Notes under the pieces: generated by a model
Told to the model about the DNA's origin: nothing
The model's database searches: none
What the model saw: the letters and a program-made list of their open reading frames with translations, nothing else
Program-made: the position numbers and the translations under genes
Part shown: positions 10,726 to 20,146 of the stretch, piece by piece
Numbering within the stretch: position 1 is the first letter of the stretch
Layout: the number at the start of each line of letters is the position of its first letter
Assembly (NCBI RefSeq): GCF_013334205.1
Contig: NZ_CP054424.1
Location: 392,001-456,000 of the forward strand
Source of the DNA: Rhodoferax sp. BAB1
Lineage (GTDB): Bacteria > Pseudomonadota > Gammaproteobacteria > Burkholderiales > Burkholderiaceae_C
Direction of reading: 5' to 3'
Length of the DNA: 64,000 bases

Positions 10726-10760
10726 AAAAAGCCTGCAACTGCAAAGTTGCAGGCTTTTTT
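10726..10760. terminator. Rho-independent terminator (bidirectional shape) after tRNA-Arg
   Basis: Perfect inverted repeat AGCCTGCAACT / AGTTGCAGGCT with a GCAA loop, preceded by A5 and followed by T6. It would end tRNA-Arg transcription on the plus strand. greB begins 39 bases later. Confidence 0.9.
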
Positions 10761-10798
10761 CTTTCCCGACACAATTTCCTGCTTCCCAGGAAGACTGC

Positions 10799-11362
10799 AT
10801 GAGCAAGGCCTTTACCCGCGAAACCGACAGCGACGAGGATGACGATGTGCAACTGCCCGCCTTGCCGGCCGGCGGCAAGAACTACATCACGCCCGCCGGT
10901 TATGCGCGCCTGCGCGCCGAGTGGATGGAGCTGATCGACAACGAGCGGCCCAAGGTGGTGGAGATCGTGCATTGGGCGGCCAGCAACGGCGATCGTTCGG
11001 AGAACGGCGACTATCTTTACGGCAAGAAACGCCTGCGCGAGATCGACCGCCGGATTCGCTTCCTGACCAAGCGCCTGGAGATTGCCGAGGTCACCGATCC
11101 CAGCGTGCACCACGGTAGCGACCAGGTGTTCTTTGGCGCCACCGTCACCTATGCGGACGAGGCGGGCCTGGAGCGCACCATCACCATCCTGGGCATCGAC
11201 GAAGCCGACAGCCTGCAGGGGCAGGTCAGCTGGGTGGCGCCGGTGGCGCGCACCCTGCTCAAGTCGCGCGTGGGCGATGTCCTGAAGCTGGTGACGCCGG
11301 TCGGGGTGGAGGAGATCGAGGTGCTGGCGGTGCAGTACCCGGCACCGGGTGCGCCGCTCTGA
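10799..11362 (+). CDS. greB: Transcription elongation factor GreB
   Basis: 187 aa. GreA/GreB proteins enter the RNA polymerase secondary channel and stimulate cleavage of backtracked RNA. The conserved start of the coiled coil (NYITPAGYARLRAEWMEL) and the DRSENGDYLYGKKRLREIDRRIRFL segment, with the acidic tip, are visible, followed by an FKBP-like C-domain (VFFGATVTYADE ... WVAPVARTLLKSRVGD). The ENGDYLYGKKRLREIDRR pattern and a large basic patch favour GreB over GreA. AGGAAG lies 6 bases before the ATG. Convergent with spoT. Confidence 0.94.
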   Translation: MSKAFTRETDSDEDDDVQLPALPAGGKNYITPAGYARLRAEWMELIDNERPKVVEIVHWAASNGDRSENGDYLYGKKRLREIDRRIRFLTKRLEIAEVTDPSVHHGSDQVFFGATVTYADEAGLERTITILGIDEADSLQGQVSWVAPVARTLLKSRVGDVLKLVTPVGVEEIEVLAVQYPAPGAPL

Positions 11363-13627
11363 TCAGGCGTTGCCGGTGCCGCGCCGGGCGCGCAGCACCG
11401 AGGACGTGCGTTTGAGGTTGCGCAGCACGGTGGCCAGGTGGATTCGGTCACGCACTGCGATGATGAAGCGCAGGTCGGTGGTTTCCTGGGCCGCTTCCTT
11501 CCCCATGTCGATGTGGATGATGTCGGCCTCCGAGGCCGCCAGTGCCGACGCCACGCGTGCCAGCACACCCTTGCCGTTGTTGACCGTGACCACGATGCCG
11601 GTTTCGAAGGCGCGGGCCGGTTCGTCCGACCACTCCACGCCGATGAAACGTTCGCTGTCCTTGTTGTGCAGCTTGCGTGCCACGGCACAGTCTTCGGTAT
11701 GCACCACCAGGCCTTCACCGCGACCGAGGTAGCCGACGATGGCGTCGCCCGGAATGGGGTGGCAGCAGGCAGCGTACTGCACCGAGGCATTCTCGCTGCC
11801 ATCGACGACCACGGTGCTGTGGCCGGACGACTCGGCATTGAAGCGCTCACGGGTCATGAGCACGGCATTGGGCTTCTCACCGCTTTCGGCCAGCAGGGTG
11901 GCCATGCGCTTGGCGACGATGCTGGCGATACGCTTGCCCAGGCCGATGTCCATCAGCAGTTCGGAGCGGTTGCGGTTGCCGGTGAAGCGCAGCAGCTTGT
12001 CCCAGATGCCGGCGCTGGCACCGTCGTCGTCGGTCGGGAAGCGCTCGATGCCCTCGGCACGCAGCGCCTGCAGCAGCAGTTTTTCGCCCAGTCCCTCGGA
12101 CTCCGTCTGGGCCAGGGTCTTGAGGTGATGGCGGATCTTGGAGCGCGCCCGTCCCGTGCGCACGAAACTCAGCCAGGCCGGGTTGGGAGCCGACACCGGC
12201 GCCGTCACGACCTCGACCACGTCGCCGTTCTTGAGTTCGGTGCGCAGCGGCACCTGCTCGCCGTTGATGCGTGCGGCCATGGTGCGGTCGCCGATGTCGC
12301 TGTGGATGGCGTAGGCGAAGTCCACCACGGTGGCGCCGCGCGGCAGCGCCATGATCTTGCTCTTGGGCGTGAAGACGTAGACCGCGTCGGGGAACAGGTC
12401 CACCTTGACATGGTCCCAGAACTCGGCGGCGTCGCGGGTCTCGTTCTGGATGTCCAGCAGGGACTGCAGCCACTGAGCCCCCAGGCGGGCGGTCATGGGG
12501 CTGTCGGGATCGTTGGCCTTGTAGAGCCAGTGCGCGGCCACGCCCGATTCGGCCACCACGTGCATGGCCTCGGTGCGGATCTGGAACTCGATGTTCACGC
12601 CCGAGGGGCCGACCAGGGTGGTGTGCAGCGACTGGTAGCCGTTGAGCTTGGGGATGGCGATGTGGTCCTTGAACTTGCCGGGCACCGGCTTGTAGAGCTG
12701 GTGCAGGGTGCCCAGGGCCGTGTAGCAGTCGATCTGGCCGGGCACGAGCAGGCGAAAGCCGTACATGTCGGTGATCTGCGCGAAGCTCAGGTGCTTCTCG
12801 TCCATCTTGCGGTAGATGGAATAAAGCGTCTTCTCGCGTCCGCCGATGCGCACGGACATGCCGGCCCCCTCGAAGGCGGTCTCCACCTCCTTGCGCACCT
12901 TCTGGATCAGGTCGCGGCGGCGGCCCCGGGCCCGCTCCAGCGCCCTTTCCAGGACGGCGTGGCGCCAGGGGTGCAGGTGGCGGAAGGACAGGTCCTGCAG
13001 TTCGCGGTAGGTCTGGTTCAGGCCCAGGCGATAGGCGATGGGGGCGTAGATCTCCTGCGTTTCCGAGGCGATGCGGGCCCATTTCGCGCGCGGCACGTCG
13101 GCCAGGGTGCGCATGTTGTGGCTGCGGTCGGCCAGCTTGATGAGGATGACACGCACGTCGCGCGCCATGGCCAGCAGCATCTTGCGGAAGGACTCGGCCT
13201 GGCTTTCCTCGCGCGTGTTGAACTGCAGCTTGTCCAGCTTGGTCAGGCCGTCCACCAGTTCGGCCACCGGCGAGCCGAAGCGCTCGATCAGCTCGGCCTT
13301 GCTGACACCGCAGTCTTCCAGGGCGTCGTGCAGCAGGGCCGCCATCAGGGCCTGGGCGTCGAGTTTCCACTCGGCGCACTGGGCGGCCACGGCGATGGGG
13401 TGGGTGATGTAGGGTTCACCGCTGTTGCGCAGCTGGCCCAGATGGGCCTCGTCGGCGAAGCGGTAGGCCTGGCGCACCTGCTCCAGGTCGGAGGGCGAGA
13501 GGTAGTCCAGGCGGGCCGTGAGGCTGGCGAAGCTCGCTGCCGCCGCATTGGCCGCGGCCGGACCAGCCGGGTCGGGTGGACTCGGGGTGCTGGGGCTGGC
13601 GGCTGGGGCCTGGAGGATGGCGCTCAC
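11363..13627 (-). CDS. spoT: Bifunctional (p)ppGpp synthetase/hydrolase SpoT
   Basis: 754 aa. Domains in order: HD hydrolase with intact H100-D101 (LLHDALEDCG), so alarmone hydrolysis should be possible; synthetase domain (DKHLSFAQITDMYGFRLLV; FKDHIAIPKLNGYQSLHTT); TGS (VYVFTPKSKIMALPRGATVVDFAYAIHSDIG); a helical/zinc-finger region with YAACCHPIPGD; and a C-terminal ACT domain (VTVNNGKGVLARVASALAASEADIIHIDM). An intact HD motif and the gmk-rpoZ-spoT gene order identify SpoT and not RelA. A hairpin terminator stands between rpoZ and this gene. Confidence 0.96.
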   Translation of the reverse strand: MSAILQAPAASPSTPSPPDPAGPAAANAAAASFASLTARLDYLSPSDLEQVRQAYRFADEAHLGQLRNSGEPYITHPIAVAAQCAEWKLDAQALMAALLHDALEDCGVSKAELIERFGSPVAELVDGLTKLDKLQFNTREESQAESFRKMLLAMARDVRVILIKLADRSHNMRTLADVPRAKWARIASETQEIYAPIAYRLGLNQTYRELQDLSFRHLHPWRHAVLERALERARGRRRDLIQKVRKEVETAFEGAGMSVRIGGREKTLYSIYRKMDEKHLSFAQITDMYGFRLLVPGQIDCYTALGTLHQLYKPVPGKFKDHIAIPKLNGYQSLHTTLVGPSGVNIEFQIRTEAMHVVAESGVAAHWLYKANDPDSPMTARLGAQWLQSLLDIQNETRDAAEFWDHVKVDLFPDAVYVFTPKSKIMALPRGATVVDFAYAIHSDIGDRTMAARINGEQVPLRTELKNGDVVEVVTAPVSAPNPAWLSFVRTGRARSKIRHHLKTLAQTESEGLGEKLLLQALRAEGIERFPTDDDGASAGIWDKLLRFTGNRNRSELLMDIGLGKRIASIVAKRMATLLAESGEKPNAVLMTRERFNAESSGHSTVVVDGSENASVQYAACCHPIPGDAIVGYLGRGEGLVVHTEDCAVARKLHNKDSERFIGVEWSDEPARAFETGIVVTVNNGKGVLARVASALAASEADIIHIDMGKEAAQETTDLRFIIAVRDRIHLATVLRNLKRTSSVLRARRGTGNA

Positions 13628-13671
13628 CCCTCGAATATATAACTACGGGCACTATTCCGGGGGCGGGCAAG

Positions 13672-13698
13672 AAAAAAGCACCGCAAGCGGTGCTTTTT
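13672..13698 (-). terminator. Rho-independent terminator between rpoZ and spoT
   Basis: The inverted repeat AAAAAGCACCGC / GCGGTGCTTTTT has a two-base loop and a T-run in both directions. It would at least attenuate gmk-rpoZ transcription before spoT, so spoT probably also has its own promoter. Confidence 0.8.
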
Positions 13699-13719
13699 AC
13701 AGGTCGGACGGGGGTCGTC

Positions 13720-13923
13720 TCAGACCGGGACCTTCTTCAGCATCTCCAGGCCGATCTTGCCTTCGGCAATCTCGCGCAGGGCGGTCACGCCCGGCTTGTT
13801 CTTGCTCTCGATCTTCGGGGCATGGCCCTGGCTGAGCATGCGGGCGCGGTAGGTCGCGGCCAGCACGAGCTGGAAACGGTTGGGGATCTGCTGCAGGCAG
13901 TCTTCGACGGTGATACGGGCCAT
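13720..13923 (-). CDS. rpoZ: RNA polymerase omega subunit
   Basis: 67 aa starting [30 protein letters not shown], the standard omega N-terminus including the NRFxLVLxATxRARxL helix. Omega assists beta' folding and contributes a ppGpp site. It lies between gmk and spoT as in other betaproteobacteria. Confidence 0.96.
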   Translation of the reverse strand: MARITVEDCLQQIPNRFQLVLAATYRARMLSQGHAPKIESKNKPGVTALREIAEGKIGLEMLKKVPV

Positions 13924-13955
13924 GTATTTACTCCAGTGGACCGGGCGATCCGGCA

Positions 13956-14576
13956 TCAGGGCAGGCGCAGCGCCTGGAAGGCGTCGGGCCGGGACCGGCG
14001 CTGGGCCGGGTACCGAAGCCGCTGGGCATTCACGACCAGTTGAAGGTCGGCCAGCGCGCGCTCGAACAAGTCGTTGATTATAACGAAATCGAAGTTCGGG
14101 GCCTGGGCCATCTCGGTGGCGGCATTCTCCAGCCGCAGGGCGATCACCTCGGCGCTGTCTTCGCCGCGTTTTTCCAGCCGGGCACGCAATTCCGCCCAGC
14201 TCGGCGGCAGGATGAAGATGGTCACGGCGTCCGGGAACAGCGTCTTGATCTGCATGGCCCCCTGGTAGTCGATCTCCAGCACGATGTCGGCGCCGGCCCG
14301 GATCTTGTCCTCGATGGCCTGGCGCGAGGTACCGTAGCGGTGGTTGTGCACATGGGCCCACTCGACGAAGGCGTCGGCCTGGACCATGGCGTCGAAGGCC
14401 GCGGGCGAGACGAAGTAGTACTCGCGCCCGTTCTGCTCCTGGCCCCGGGGCGAGCGCGTGGTGTGCGAGACCGAGAGCTGCAGGCGGGGGTCCTGCGCCA
14501 GCAGGGCCTTGACCAGAGTGGACTTGCCGGCCCCGCTGGGGGCGGCGATGACGTAGAGATTACCGGGATGGTCCAT
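13956..14576 (-). CDS. gmk: Guanylate kinase
   Basis: 206 aa; converts GMP to GDP. P-loop [10 protein letters not shown] near residue 14, then the GMP-binding segment [23 protein letters not shown], and [13 protein letters not shown]. The lid region follows with the conserved [16 protein letters not shown]. It starts 25 bases downstream of the yicC stop, so yicC-gmk-rpoZ are probably co-transcribed. Confidence 0.97.
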   Translation of the reverse strand: MDHPGNLYVIAAPSGAGKSTLVKALLAQDPRLQLSVSHTTRSPRGQEQNGREYYFVSPAAFDAMVQADAFVEWAHVHNHRYGTSRQAIEDKIRAGADIVLEIDYQGAMQIKTLFPDAVTIFILPPSWAELRARLEKRGEDSAEVIALRLENAATEMAQAPNFDFVIINDLFERALADLQLVVNAQRLRYPAQRRSRPDAFQALRLP

Positions 14577-14601
14577 GGATGAAGCGGTGGCCGGGATGGA
14601 C

Positions 14602-15507
14602 TTATTCTAGGTTCTGCACCTGCTCGCGCATCTGCTCGATCAGCACCTTCATGTCCACCGAGATGCGGGTCAGGTCCAGGGCGGCCGATTTGGAGCCCAG
14701 GGTGTTGGCCTCGCGGTGCAGTTCCTGGATCAGGAAGTCCAGGCGTTTGCCGACCTCGCCCCCCTTCTTGAGCAGGCGCTCGATCTCGTCCAGGTGCGAG
14801 GCCAGGCGGGTCAGCTCCTCGGCCACGTCGATGCGGATGGCGTAGGCGGTGGCTTCGGTCAGGGCGCGCTCCTGGGCGGCCTGGGGAGGGGTGGCGCCGT
14901 CGGTCAGGGCCATGGCTTCCTGCCAGCGTTCCAGGAAGCGCTGGCGCTGCTGCTCCACCAGCAGGGGCAGCATGGGCCCCGCCTGGGTGGCCAGCTGGCG
15001 CAGCTGGGCGATGTGGCCCAGCAGCATGGTGGCCAGGCGGGCGCCTTCGCGCGCGCGGGCCTGCACCAGGGCGTCCAGTGCCTGGGTCGCCAGGGCCTGC
15101 AGGGCCGGGCCCCAGTCCTGGCCGGCGCCCTGTTCGCCAGAGGACAGCTTGAGGATGTCGGCCACGCTCAGGCCCCGGGCTTCGGGCAGCCAGGACTTCA
15201 CGCTGTCCTGCAGCGTGTTGAGGCGCTGCAGCAGGCGCGGGCTGGGCTCGGCCACGTTGCCGGCCACGGTGGATTCGACAAAGGCGCGCAGTTCGACCTT
15301 GCCGCGCTTGAGCCGGCTCTGCACCAGTTCGCGCAGGGCGGGTTCGTGCGTGCGCAGTTCCTCGGACAGGCGCAGGCTGAAGTCCAGGAAGCGGCCGTTG
15401 ACGGAGCGGATTTCCAGGCCGAGGCGCACGGGCGCGGAGGGGCTGTCGGGGCCGGTGGCGGCGCCCTGCTGGGCACTGGCGTAGCCGGTCATGCTGTAAA
15501 CTGGCAT
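14602..15507 (-). CDS. yicC: YicC family endoribonuclease-like protein
   Basis: 301 aa. The N-terminus [13 protein letters not shown] and [20 protein letters not shown] match the YicC_N domain. The C-terminus [22 protein letters not shown]...[21 protein letters not shown] is the DUF1732 signature. E. coli YicC is a metal-dependent RNase involved in small-RNA turnover, and I infer the same activity here. It precedes gmk and diverges from the kinase gene at 15582. Confidence 0.93.
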   Translation of the reverse strand: MPVYSMTGYASAQQGAATGPDSPSAPVRLGLEIRSVNGRFLDFSLRLSEELRTHEPALRELVQSRLKRGKVELRAFVESTVAGNVAEPSPRLLQRLNTLQDSVKSWLPEARGLSVADILKLSSGEQGAGQDWGPALQALATQALDALVQARAREGARLATMLLGHIAQLRQLATQAGPMLPLLVEQQRQRFLERWQEAMALTDGATPPQAAQERALTEATAYAIRIDVAEELTRLASHLDEIERLLKKGGEVGKRLDFLIQELHREANTLGSKSAALDLTRISVDMKVLIEQMREQVQNLE

Positions 15508-15581
15508 GGCGTATTCTTGATCTGTATAACGACCCCGAGAATAACCGGATTGGGCCCGGTCATCGGGGCAGCCCCACCAGA

Positions 15582-16595
15582 ATGATGTCCAAGGTCAAAC
15601 CAGCACCCCTGTCCCCGGAAACCCAGATCGGCGGTTACCGCGTCGTCCGCAAGGTGGCGGCCGGAGGCTTTGGCGTGGTGTACCTGGCCATCGACCCGGA
15701 GGGCCAGCAGGTCGCCATCAAGGAATACCTGCCCGCATCCCTCGTGGCGCGCGCGCCCGGCGAACTGCTGCCCCAGGTCACCACCGAGAAACTGTCCCTG
15801 TACCGCCTCGGCCTCAAGAGCTTCTTCGAGGAGGGCCGCTCGCTGGCGCAGATCTCGCACCCCTCCGTGGTCAGCGTGCTGAACTTCTTCCGCGAGAACG
15901 AGACCGTCTACATGGTGATGAACTACCTGGAGGGCGCGTCCCTGCAGGACTTCATCATCACCGCACGCGACCAGAAGCAGCAGAAGGTGTTCCGCGAGTC
16001 CACCATCCGCTCGCTGTTCGACGAGATCCTGCGCGGCCTGCGCATCGTGCACCAGCACAAGATGCTGCACCTGGACATCAAGCCGGCCAACATCTTCATC
16101 ACCGACGACAACCGCTCGGTGCTGATCGACTTCGGCGCCGCACGCGAAGTGCTGAGCAAGGAAGGCAACTTCATCCGCCCCATGTACACGCCCGGCTTCG
16201 CCGCGCCCGAGATGTACCGGCGCGATGCCGCCATGGGCCCCTGGACCGACATCTACGCCATCGGGGCCTGCATCTACGCCTGCATGCAGGGTTACCCGCC
16301 CAACGAGGCGCCGCAACGCCTGGAGAAAGACCGCCTGACCACGGCGCTGGCGCGCCTGCGCGGCGTGTATTCGGACAACCTGATCGAGGTGGTCGAATGG
16401 ACCATGGCGCTCGATCCCCTGTCGCGGCCGCAGTCGGTGTTTGCCCTGCAGAAAGAACTCAGCCGCGAAGGTGAGCGCCGTTACACCAAGCTGTCCATGG
16501 CCGAGAAGATGCGCCTGCAGTTCGACACCATGGTGGCGGACACCAAGAAAAGCGTCAAAAGCGTGACCGGCGTTGCTGCCGTCAAACCGAAATGA
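15582..16595 (+). CDS. Hanks-type serine/threonine protein kinase
   Basis: 337 aa. A glycine loop (VAAGGFGVVYLA), the VAIK lysine (VAIKEYLP), catalytic loop HLDIKPANIF (HxDxKxxN), IDFGAAR and the APE-like element FAAPEMY are all present, so it should be active. There is no transmembrane or extracellular sensor domain after the kinase, which suggests a soluble enzyme. Its stop overlaps the start of the PP2C phosphatase gene by 4 bases (ATGA), a coupled kinase-phosphatase pair. The substrate is unknown. Confidence 0.93.
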   Translation: MMSKVKPAPLSPETQIGGYRVVRKVAAGGFGVVYLAIDPEGQQVAIKEYLPASLVARAPGELLPQVTTEKLSLYRLGLKSFFEEGRSLAQISHPSVVSVLNFFRENETVYMVMNYLEGASLQDFIITARDQKQQKVFRESTIRSLFDEILRGLRIVHQHKMLHLDIKPANIFITDDNRSVLIDFGAAREVLSKEGNFIRPMYTPGFAAPEMYRRDAAMGPWTDIYAIGACIYACMQGYPPNEAPQRLEKDRLTTALARLRGVYSDNLIEVVEWTMALDPLSRPQSVFALQKELSREGERRYTKLSMAEKMRLQFDTMVADTKKSVKSVTGVAAVKPK

Positions 16596-17512
16596 AATTT
16601 TCCGTTTTCCAGGTCAGTCGCAAGGGTGGTCGTGGCACCAATGAAGACCGCATGGGCTACTGCTACACGCGTGATGCCGCGCTGTTCCTGCTGGCCGACG
16701 GCATGGGTGGCCACCCGGAGGGCGAAGTCGCGGCCCAGCTGGCGCTGCAGGTGGTCTCGGCCGCCTTCCAGCAGGAGACCAAGACCGGCATCAAGGACCC
16801 GCGTGCCTTTCTGGCGTCCTCGGTGCTGCTGGCGCATCGCCAGATCCTGACCTATGCCGCCAGCAAGAACATGCTGGACACGCCGCGCACCACCTTCGTG
16901 GCGGCCCTGGTCCAGGGTGACAGCGTGAGCTGGGTGCACTGCGGTGATTCGCGCCTGTACATGGTGCGCGACGGCGAGATGCTGGCGCGCACACGCGACC
17001 ACTCTTATGCGGAACAACGCCAGGACGAGGTGCCCCCGGGCGCCAAGAACGGCGAGAAGACCAACCGCAACGTGCTCTTCACCTGCCTGGGCTCGCCGGC
17101 CAATCCGGTGTTCGACGTCATGGGACCGATCAACCTGCAGCAGAGCGACCGCATCCTGCTGTGTTCCGACGGCCTGTGGAGCGCCCTGTCGGATATCGAG
17201 ATCACCTATGACCTCGGCCTCAAGCCGGTGGCGCGCGCCGTCCCTGATCTGGTCGACAAGGCGCTGGAGAAAGCCGGCGCCAACAGCGACAACGTGACCG
17301 TGATCGCCATGGAGTGGGAAACGCCCGACAACTTCGAGGAAACCCGCGGCAGCGTCACCACCGACAGCATCAACGACGGCGTCTTTGCTTCCACGGTGCA
17401 GGCCGGTGGCGTGGACACCATCGTCGAGGATCTGGACGACGAGGCCATCGAACGCTCGATCGCCGAGATCAACGAAGCCATCCGCCGCACTGCCGCACGC
17501 CGCAACGGCTGA
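16592..17512 (+). CDS. PP2C-family Ser/Thr phosphatase
   Basis: 306 aa with the metal-binding PP2C motifs in order: RGTNEDR near residue 15, ADGMGGH near 35, WVHCGDSRLY near 110 and LLCSDGLW near 190. It presumably reverses phosphorylation by the kinase encoded immediately upstream (4-base overlap). A C-terminal extension of about 60 residues rich in acidic and Thr/Ser residues could be a phosphorylated tail. rph follows after 46 bases. Confidence 0.93.
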   Translation: MKFSVFQVSRKGGRGTNEDRMGYCYTRDAALFLLADGMGGHPEGEVAAQLALQVVSAAFQQETKTGIKDPRAFLASSVLLAHRQILTYAASKNMLDTPRTTFVAALVQGDSVSWVHCGDSRLYMVRDGEMLARTRDHSYAEQRQDEVPPGAKNGEKTNRNVLFTCLGSPANPVFDVMGPINLQQSDRILLCSDGLWSALSDIEITYDLGLKPVARAVPDLVDKALEKAGANSDNVTVIAMEWETPDNFEETRGSVTTDSINDGVFASTVQAGGVDTIVEDLDDEAIERSIAEINEAIRRTAARRNG

Positions 17513-17558
17513 GCGCCGGGCACCCTGGCGGCCTTCCTTTTGACCTGCAGGTACAGCC

Positions 17559-18287
17559 ATGACTGAATTTGTCCGTAGCGGTGGCCGTGCCGCCGACCAG
17601 CTGCGCCCCGTGCGCATCACCCGCCACTACACCATCCACGCCGAAGGCTCGGTGCTGATCGAATTCGGCAACACGCGCGTGCTCTGCACCGCTTCGGTGG
17701 AAGAGCGCGTGCCGCCGCACAAGAAAGGCAGCGGCGAGGGCTGGGTCACGGCCGAGTACGGCATGCTGCCGCGCGCCACCCACACCCGCAGCGACCGCGA
17801 GGCCGCGCGTGGCAAGCAGACCGGCCGCACGCAGGAGATCCAGCGCCTGATCGGCCGCTCCCTGCGCGCCGTCTTCGACCTGAAGGTACTGGGCGAACGC
17901 ACCATTACCCTGGACTGCGACGTGCTGCAGGCCGACGGCGGCACCCGCACGGCCGCCATCACGGGCGCCTTTGTCGCCGCGCAGGACGCTGTCCACGCCC
18001 TGCTGGCCGCCGGCAAGCTCACCGCCTCGCCCATCAGCGGCCACGTGGCCGCCATCTCGGTGGGCATCGTGCAGGGCACGCCCCTGCTGGACCTGGAGTA
18101 CACCGAGGACTCGGCCTGCGACACCGACATGAACGTGGTGATGACCGGCGCCGGCCACTACATCGAGGTGCAGGGCACGGCCGAAGGCGCGGCCTTCAGC
18201 CGCCAGGAGATGGACCGCCTGCTGGCCCTGGCCGAGTCGGGTGTCAAGGAACTGGTCCGCCTGCAAGACGCGGCGCTGAAGTCCTGA
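17559..18287 (+). CDS. rph: Ribonuclease PH
   Basis: 242 aa; phosphorolytic 3'-5' exonuclease trimming tRNA 3' ends. It has the family start [44 protein letters not shown] and the phosphate-site [28 protein letters not shown]. It is full length, unlike the frameshifted E. coli K-12 rph. It shares one base with the rdgB start. Confidence 0.97.
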   Translation: MTEFVRSGGRAADQLRPVRITRHYTIHAEGSVLIEFGNTRVLCTASVEERVPPHKKGSGEGWVTAEYGMLPRATHTRSDREAARGKQTGRTQEIQRLIGRSLRAVFDLKVLGERTITLDCDVLQADGGTRTAAITGAFVAAQDAVHALLAAGKLTASPISGHVAAISVGIVQGTPLLDLEYTEDSACDTDMNVVMTGAGHYIEVQGTAEGAAFSRQEMDRLLALAESGVKELVRLQDAALKS

Positions 18288-18889
18288 TGAAAAAGATCGT
18301 CCTCGCCTCCAACAACGCGGGCAAGCTGCGCGAGCTGCAGGAGATGCTGGCGCCGCTGGGTCTGGAGCTGGTGCGCCAGGGCGAGCTGAACATTCCCGAG
18401 GCCGAGGAGCCGTTTCGCACCTTCCTGGAAAACGCGCTGGCCAAGGCACGCCATGCCGCGAAACTCAGCGGCTTGCCGGCCATCGCGGACGACGCCGGCC
18501 TGTGCGTGGACGCCTTCGGGGGCCTGCCCGGTGTGGACACGGCTTTTTATGCCACGCAGTTCGGTTACGCCAAGGGTGACGACAACAACGTCACGGCCCT
18601 GCTGGAGCAGATGAAGGGTGTGGAGAACCGGCGTGCCGCCATGGTCAGCACCCTGGTGGCCCTGCGTTCGGCTGATGACCCCGAGCCCCTGGTGGCCGTG
18701 GGTCGTGTCAGCGGCGAGATCGCGCGCGAGCGCCTGGGTACAAACGGCTTCGGTTTCGACCCGGTGATGTTCATCCCCGAGTTCGGCCAGACCTTCGCCC
18801 AGTTGCCCATCGAGGTCAAGAACGCCAACAGCCATCGCGGCCGGGCTGCCAAGGCCATGGTCGAGCTGATCCGCGAGCGTTGGCTTTAG
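18287..18889 (+). CDS. rdgB: XTP/dITP diphosphatase (RdgB/HAM1)
   Basis: 200 aa; hydrolyses non-canonical purine nucleotides. The N-terminal SNNAGKLRELQEML, catalytic IADDAGLCVDAFGGLPGVDTAFYA, and TNGFGFDPVMFIPEFGQTFAQL segments are diagnostic. Its start overlaps rph by one base (TGATG). hemW follows almost immediately. Confidence 0.97.
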   Translation: MKKIVLASNNAGKLRELQEMLAPLGLELVRQGELNIPEAEEPFRTFLENALAKARHAAKLSGLPAIADDAGLCVDAFGGLPGVDTAFYATQFGYAKGDDNNVTALLEQMKGVENRRAAMVSTLVALRSADDPEPLVAVGRVSGEIARERLGTNGFGFDPVMFIPEFGQTFAQLPIEVKNANSHRGRAAKAMVELIRERWL

Positions 18890-18891
18890 AC

Positions 18892-20088
18892 ATGGCGCAC
18901 GACATCCAGCATTACCTGCGCCCCGGCACGCTGCAACTGGCCAGCCTGCCGCCGCTCTCTCTCTACGTGCACCTGCCCTGGTGCCTGAAGAAGTGCCCTT
19001 ATTGCGACTTCAACTCCCACGAGATGCGTGCGGCGGACATGCCCGAACAGCGTTATCTCGACGCCCTGGTGGCCGATCTGGACAGTGCGCTCCCGCTCAT
19101 CTGGGGCCGCAGCGTGCACAGCATCTTTCTCGGGGGCGGCACACCCAGCCTGTTCGCGCCCGAGTCCATCGAGCGCCTGCTGTCCGACATCCGCGCCCGC
19201 CTCAAGCTTTCGGCCGACTGCGAGATCACCCTGGAGGCCAACCCCGGCACCTTCGAGAAGGAGCGTTTCCGCGCCTTCCGCGATGCCGGCGTCACGCGCC
19301 TGTCGGTGGGCGTACAGAGTTTCAAGGACGAGCACCTGCAGCGTATCGGCCGGGTGCACGACAGCGCCCAGGCCATCGCGGCGCTGGAAGAGGCCGCGCG
19401 CAGCTTCGACACCTGGAACCTGGACCTGATGTACGCGCTGCCCGGCCAGAGCCTGGAGGGCTTGGGCCAGGAAATCGACCAGGCCCTGGCCTTTGCGCCG
19501 CCGCATCTCTCGATCTACCACCTGACCATCGAGCCCAACACGTATTTCGCCAAGCACCCGCCCCAGATTCCCGAGGAGGACACGGCCTACGCCATGCTGG
19601 ACCTGATCACCGAGCGCACCGGCCTGGCCGGCCTGCAGCGTTACGAGGTCTCGGCCTACGCCCGGACCGGCCACCATTGCCGGCACAACCTCAACTACTG
19701 GCAGTACGGTGATTACCTGGGCATCGGCGCCGGCGCACACGGCAAGCTCAGTTTTGCGCACCGCATCGTGCGCCAGGTGCGCACACGCGAGCCGCGCCTG
19801 TACATGGAGCGCGCGCTGGCCGGCAACGCCGTCTCGCAGGAAGAGGAGATCAAGCGCGCCGACCTGCCCTTCGAATTCATGCTCAACGCCCTGCGCCTGC
19901 GCCAGGGTTTTGCGCTGGGCGAGTTCAGCGAGCGCACCGGCCTGGCCATCACGGCCATCGCGCGCCAGCTCGAAGAGGCCGAGCGCAAAGGCTGGATCAC
20001 GCGCGACCTGCAGCGCGTGCGGCCGACGGCGCTGGGCTTCGACTTCCTCAGCGACCTGCAGAGCCTGTTCCTGCCCGATCCCGCCTGA
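18892..20088 (+). CDS. hemW: Radical SAM heme chaperone HemW
   Basis: About 398 aa from the ATG at 18892, two bases after the rdgB stop. Radical SAM cluster ligands are in WCLKKCPYCDFNSHE (CxxxCxxC plus the extra C-independent F, typical of HemW). Further family motifs are IFLGGGTPSLF, ITLEANPGTFE, VGVQSFKDEHLQRIGR and RYEVSAYAR. HemW inserts heme into respiratory proteins and is often misannotated as oxygen-independent coproporphyrinogen oxidase HemN. The motif order and length favour HemW. Confidence 0.95.
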   Translation: MAHDIQHYLRPGTLQLASLPPLSLYVHLPWCLKKCPYCDFNSHEMRAADMPEQRYLDALVADLDSALPLIWGRSVHSIFLGGGTPSLFAPESIERLLSDIRARLKLSADCEITLEANPGTFEKERFRAFRDAGVTRLSVGVQSFKDEHLQRIGRVHDSAQAIAALEEAARSFDTWNLDLMYALPGQSLEGLGQEIDQALAFAPPHLSIYHLTIEPNTYFAKHPPQIPEEDTAYAMLDLITERTGLAGLQRYEVSAYARTGHHCRHNLNYWQYGDYLGIGAGAHGKLSFAHRIVRQVRTREPRLYMERALAGNAVSQEEEIKRADLPFEFMLNALRLRQGFALGEFSERTGLAITAIARQLEEAERKGWITRDLQRVRPTALGFDFLSDLQSLFLPDPA

Positions 20089-20146
20089 GGCTCGTTCCGG
20101 TCCGACGCCGGCTATAGTCGGCGTCAGGCAGTGCAGGAGGGCCGGC

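Noticed and set aside
9231..10772. 513-aa open frame across the LivK-type gene
   Set aside because: Its product is Pro/Gly/Arg/His-rich low-complexity and runs through tRNA-Arg; it is a GC-driven shadow of the 9281-10489 gene.
11438..13642. 734-aa open frame opposite spoT
   Set aside because: Antisense to a clear SpoT with all domains; the His/Gly/Val-rich composition is typical of a reverse-frame shadow.
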